Of a DNA stretch of 64,000 nucleotides, positions 62,474-64,000 are shown in pieces; within the stretch, counting starts at the first letter, position 1, and each line of letters opens with the position of its first letter. Source of the DNA: Panagrolaimus kolymaensis (Eukaryota > Nematoda > Chromadorea > Rhabditida > Panagrolaimidae). Below the pieces are notes generated by a model, which saw only the letters and a list, made by a program, of their open reading frames with translations, was not told the origin of the DNA and did not search any database. Position numbers and translations under genes: made by a program. The stretch is from NCBI GenBank assembly GCA_028622995.1, contig JAJQJQ010000062.1, positions 806,001 to 870,000 of the forward strand, written 5' to 3'.

Positions 62474-64000
<1,527 letters not shown>

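Overview
This is a eukaryotic chromosome fragment from a nematode. The evidence is very AT-rich DNA full of A and T runs, short spliceosomal introns (many 45-90 nt) ending in TTTTCAG/TTTTTAG, and nematode-typical gene families: a cuticle collagen, an SXP/RAL-2 (DUF148) secreted protein, a divergent nuclear hormone receptor, a chemoreceptor-type 7TM receptor, an AMT ammonium transporter with a long tail, and a tightly packed same-strand gene cluster that looks like a trans-spliced operon. I cannot name the species. All exon structures were built by eye from reading frame, splice signals and family knowledge; nothing was aligned by computer.

Layout. 1-3874 (+): the 3' end of the RNA polymerase I largest subunit. 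3875-7350: mostly noncoding, with two weak coding candidates. 7368-8460 (-): SXP/RAL-2 protein. 10051-11751 (-): cuticle collagen. 12934-14263 (+): divergent CMGC-like kinase. 14556-15850 (+): trypsin-like protease. 15851-20022: T-rich noncoding. 20023-24875 (+): AMT transporter. 24982-26248: near-perfect palindrome with two 557-bp arms. 26883-31877 (+): five genes in a row (PUS3, RTRAF, RPSA, AK6, mL53) with 113-187 nt gaps, each downstream gene having a splice acceptor just before its ATG. 33218-35580 (+): nuclear hormone receptor. 38380-40135 (+): secreted, probably GPI-anchored protein with a nucleotidyltransferase-like motif. 41020-43071 (-): 7TM receptor carrying a hairpin MITE flanked by TTAA in an intron. 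43072-57817: a 14.7-kb gene desert, A-rich on the + strand. 57818-59909 (+): DDX55/Spb4 helicase. 60536-61924 (-): NSRP1. 62474-64000 (-): 3' part of the RNF121 E3 ligase.

Functionally the window mixes growth genes and lineage-specific ones. RNA polymerase I, DDX55 (60S biogenesis), RPSA (40S), mL53 (mitoribosome), AK6 (a 40S biogenesis factor in other eukaryotes) and PUS3 (tRNA modification) all serve ribosome production or translation, and four of these six sit in one putative operon. The collagen, SXP protein, protease, receptor, NHR and anchored protein are the rapidly evolving nematode repertoire.

The most unusual structures are the 1.27-kb palindrome just past the AMT stop codon, the TTAA-flanked hairpin element abutting a receptor splice donor, a 17-bp inverted repeat in an AMT intron that encloses a decoy acceptor, and a run of imperfect hairpins in the RNA polymerase I gene introns. 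I saw no convincing tRNA, rRNA or CRISPR.
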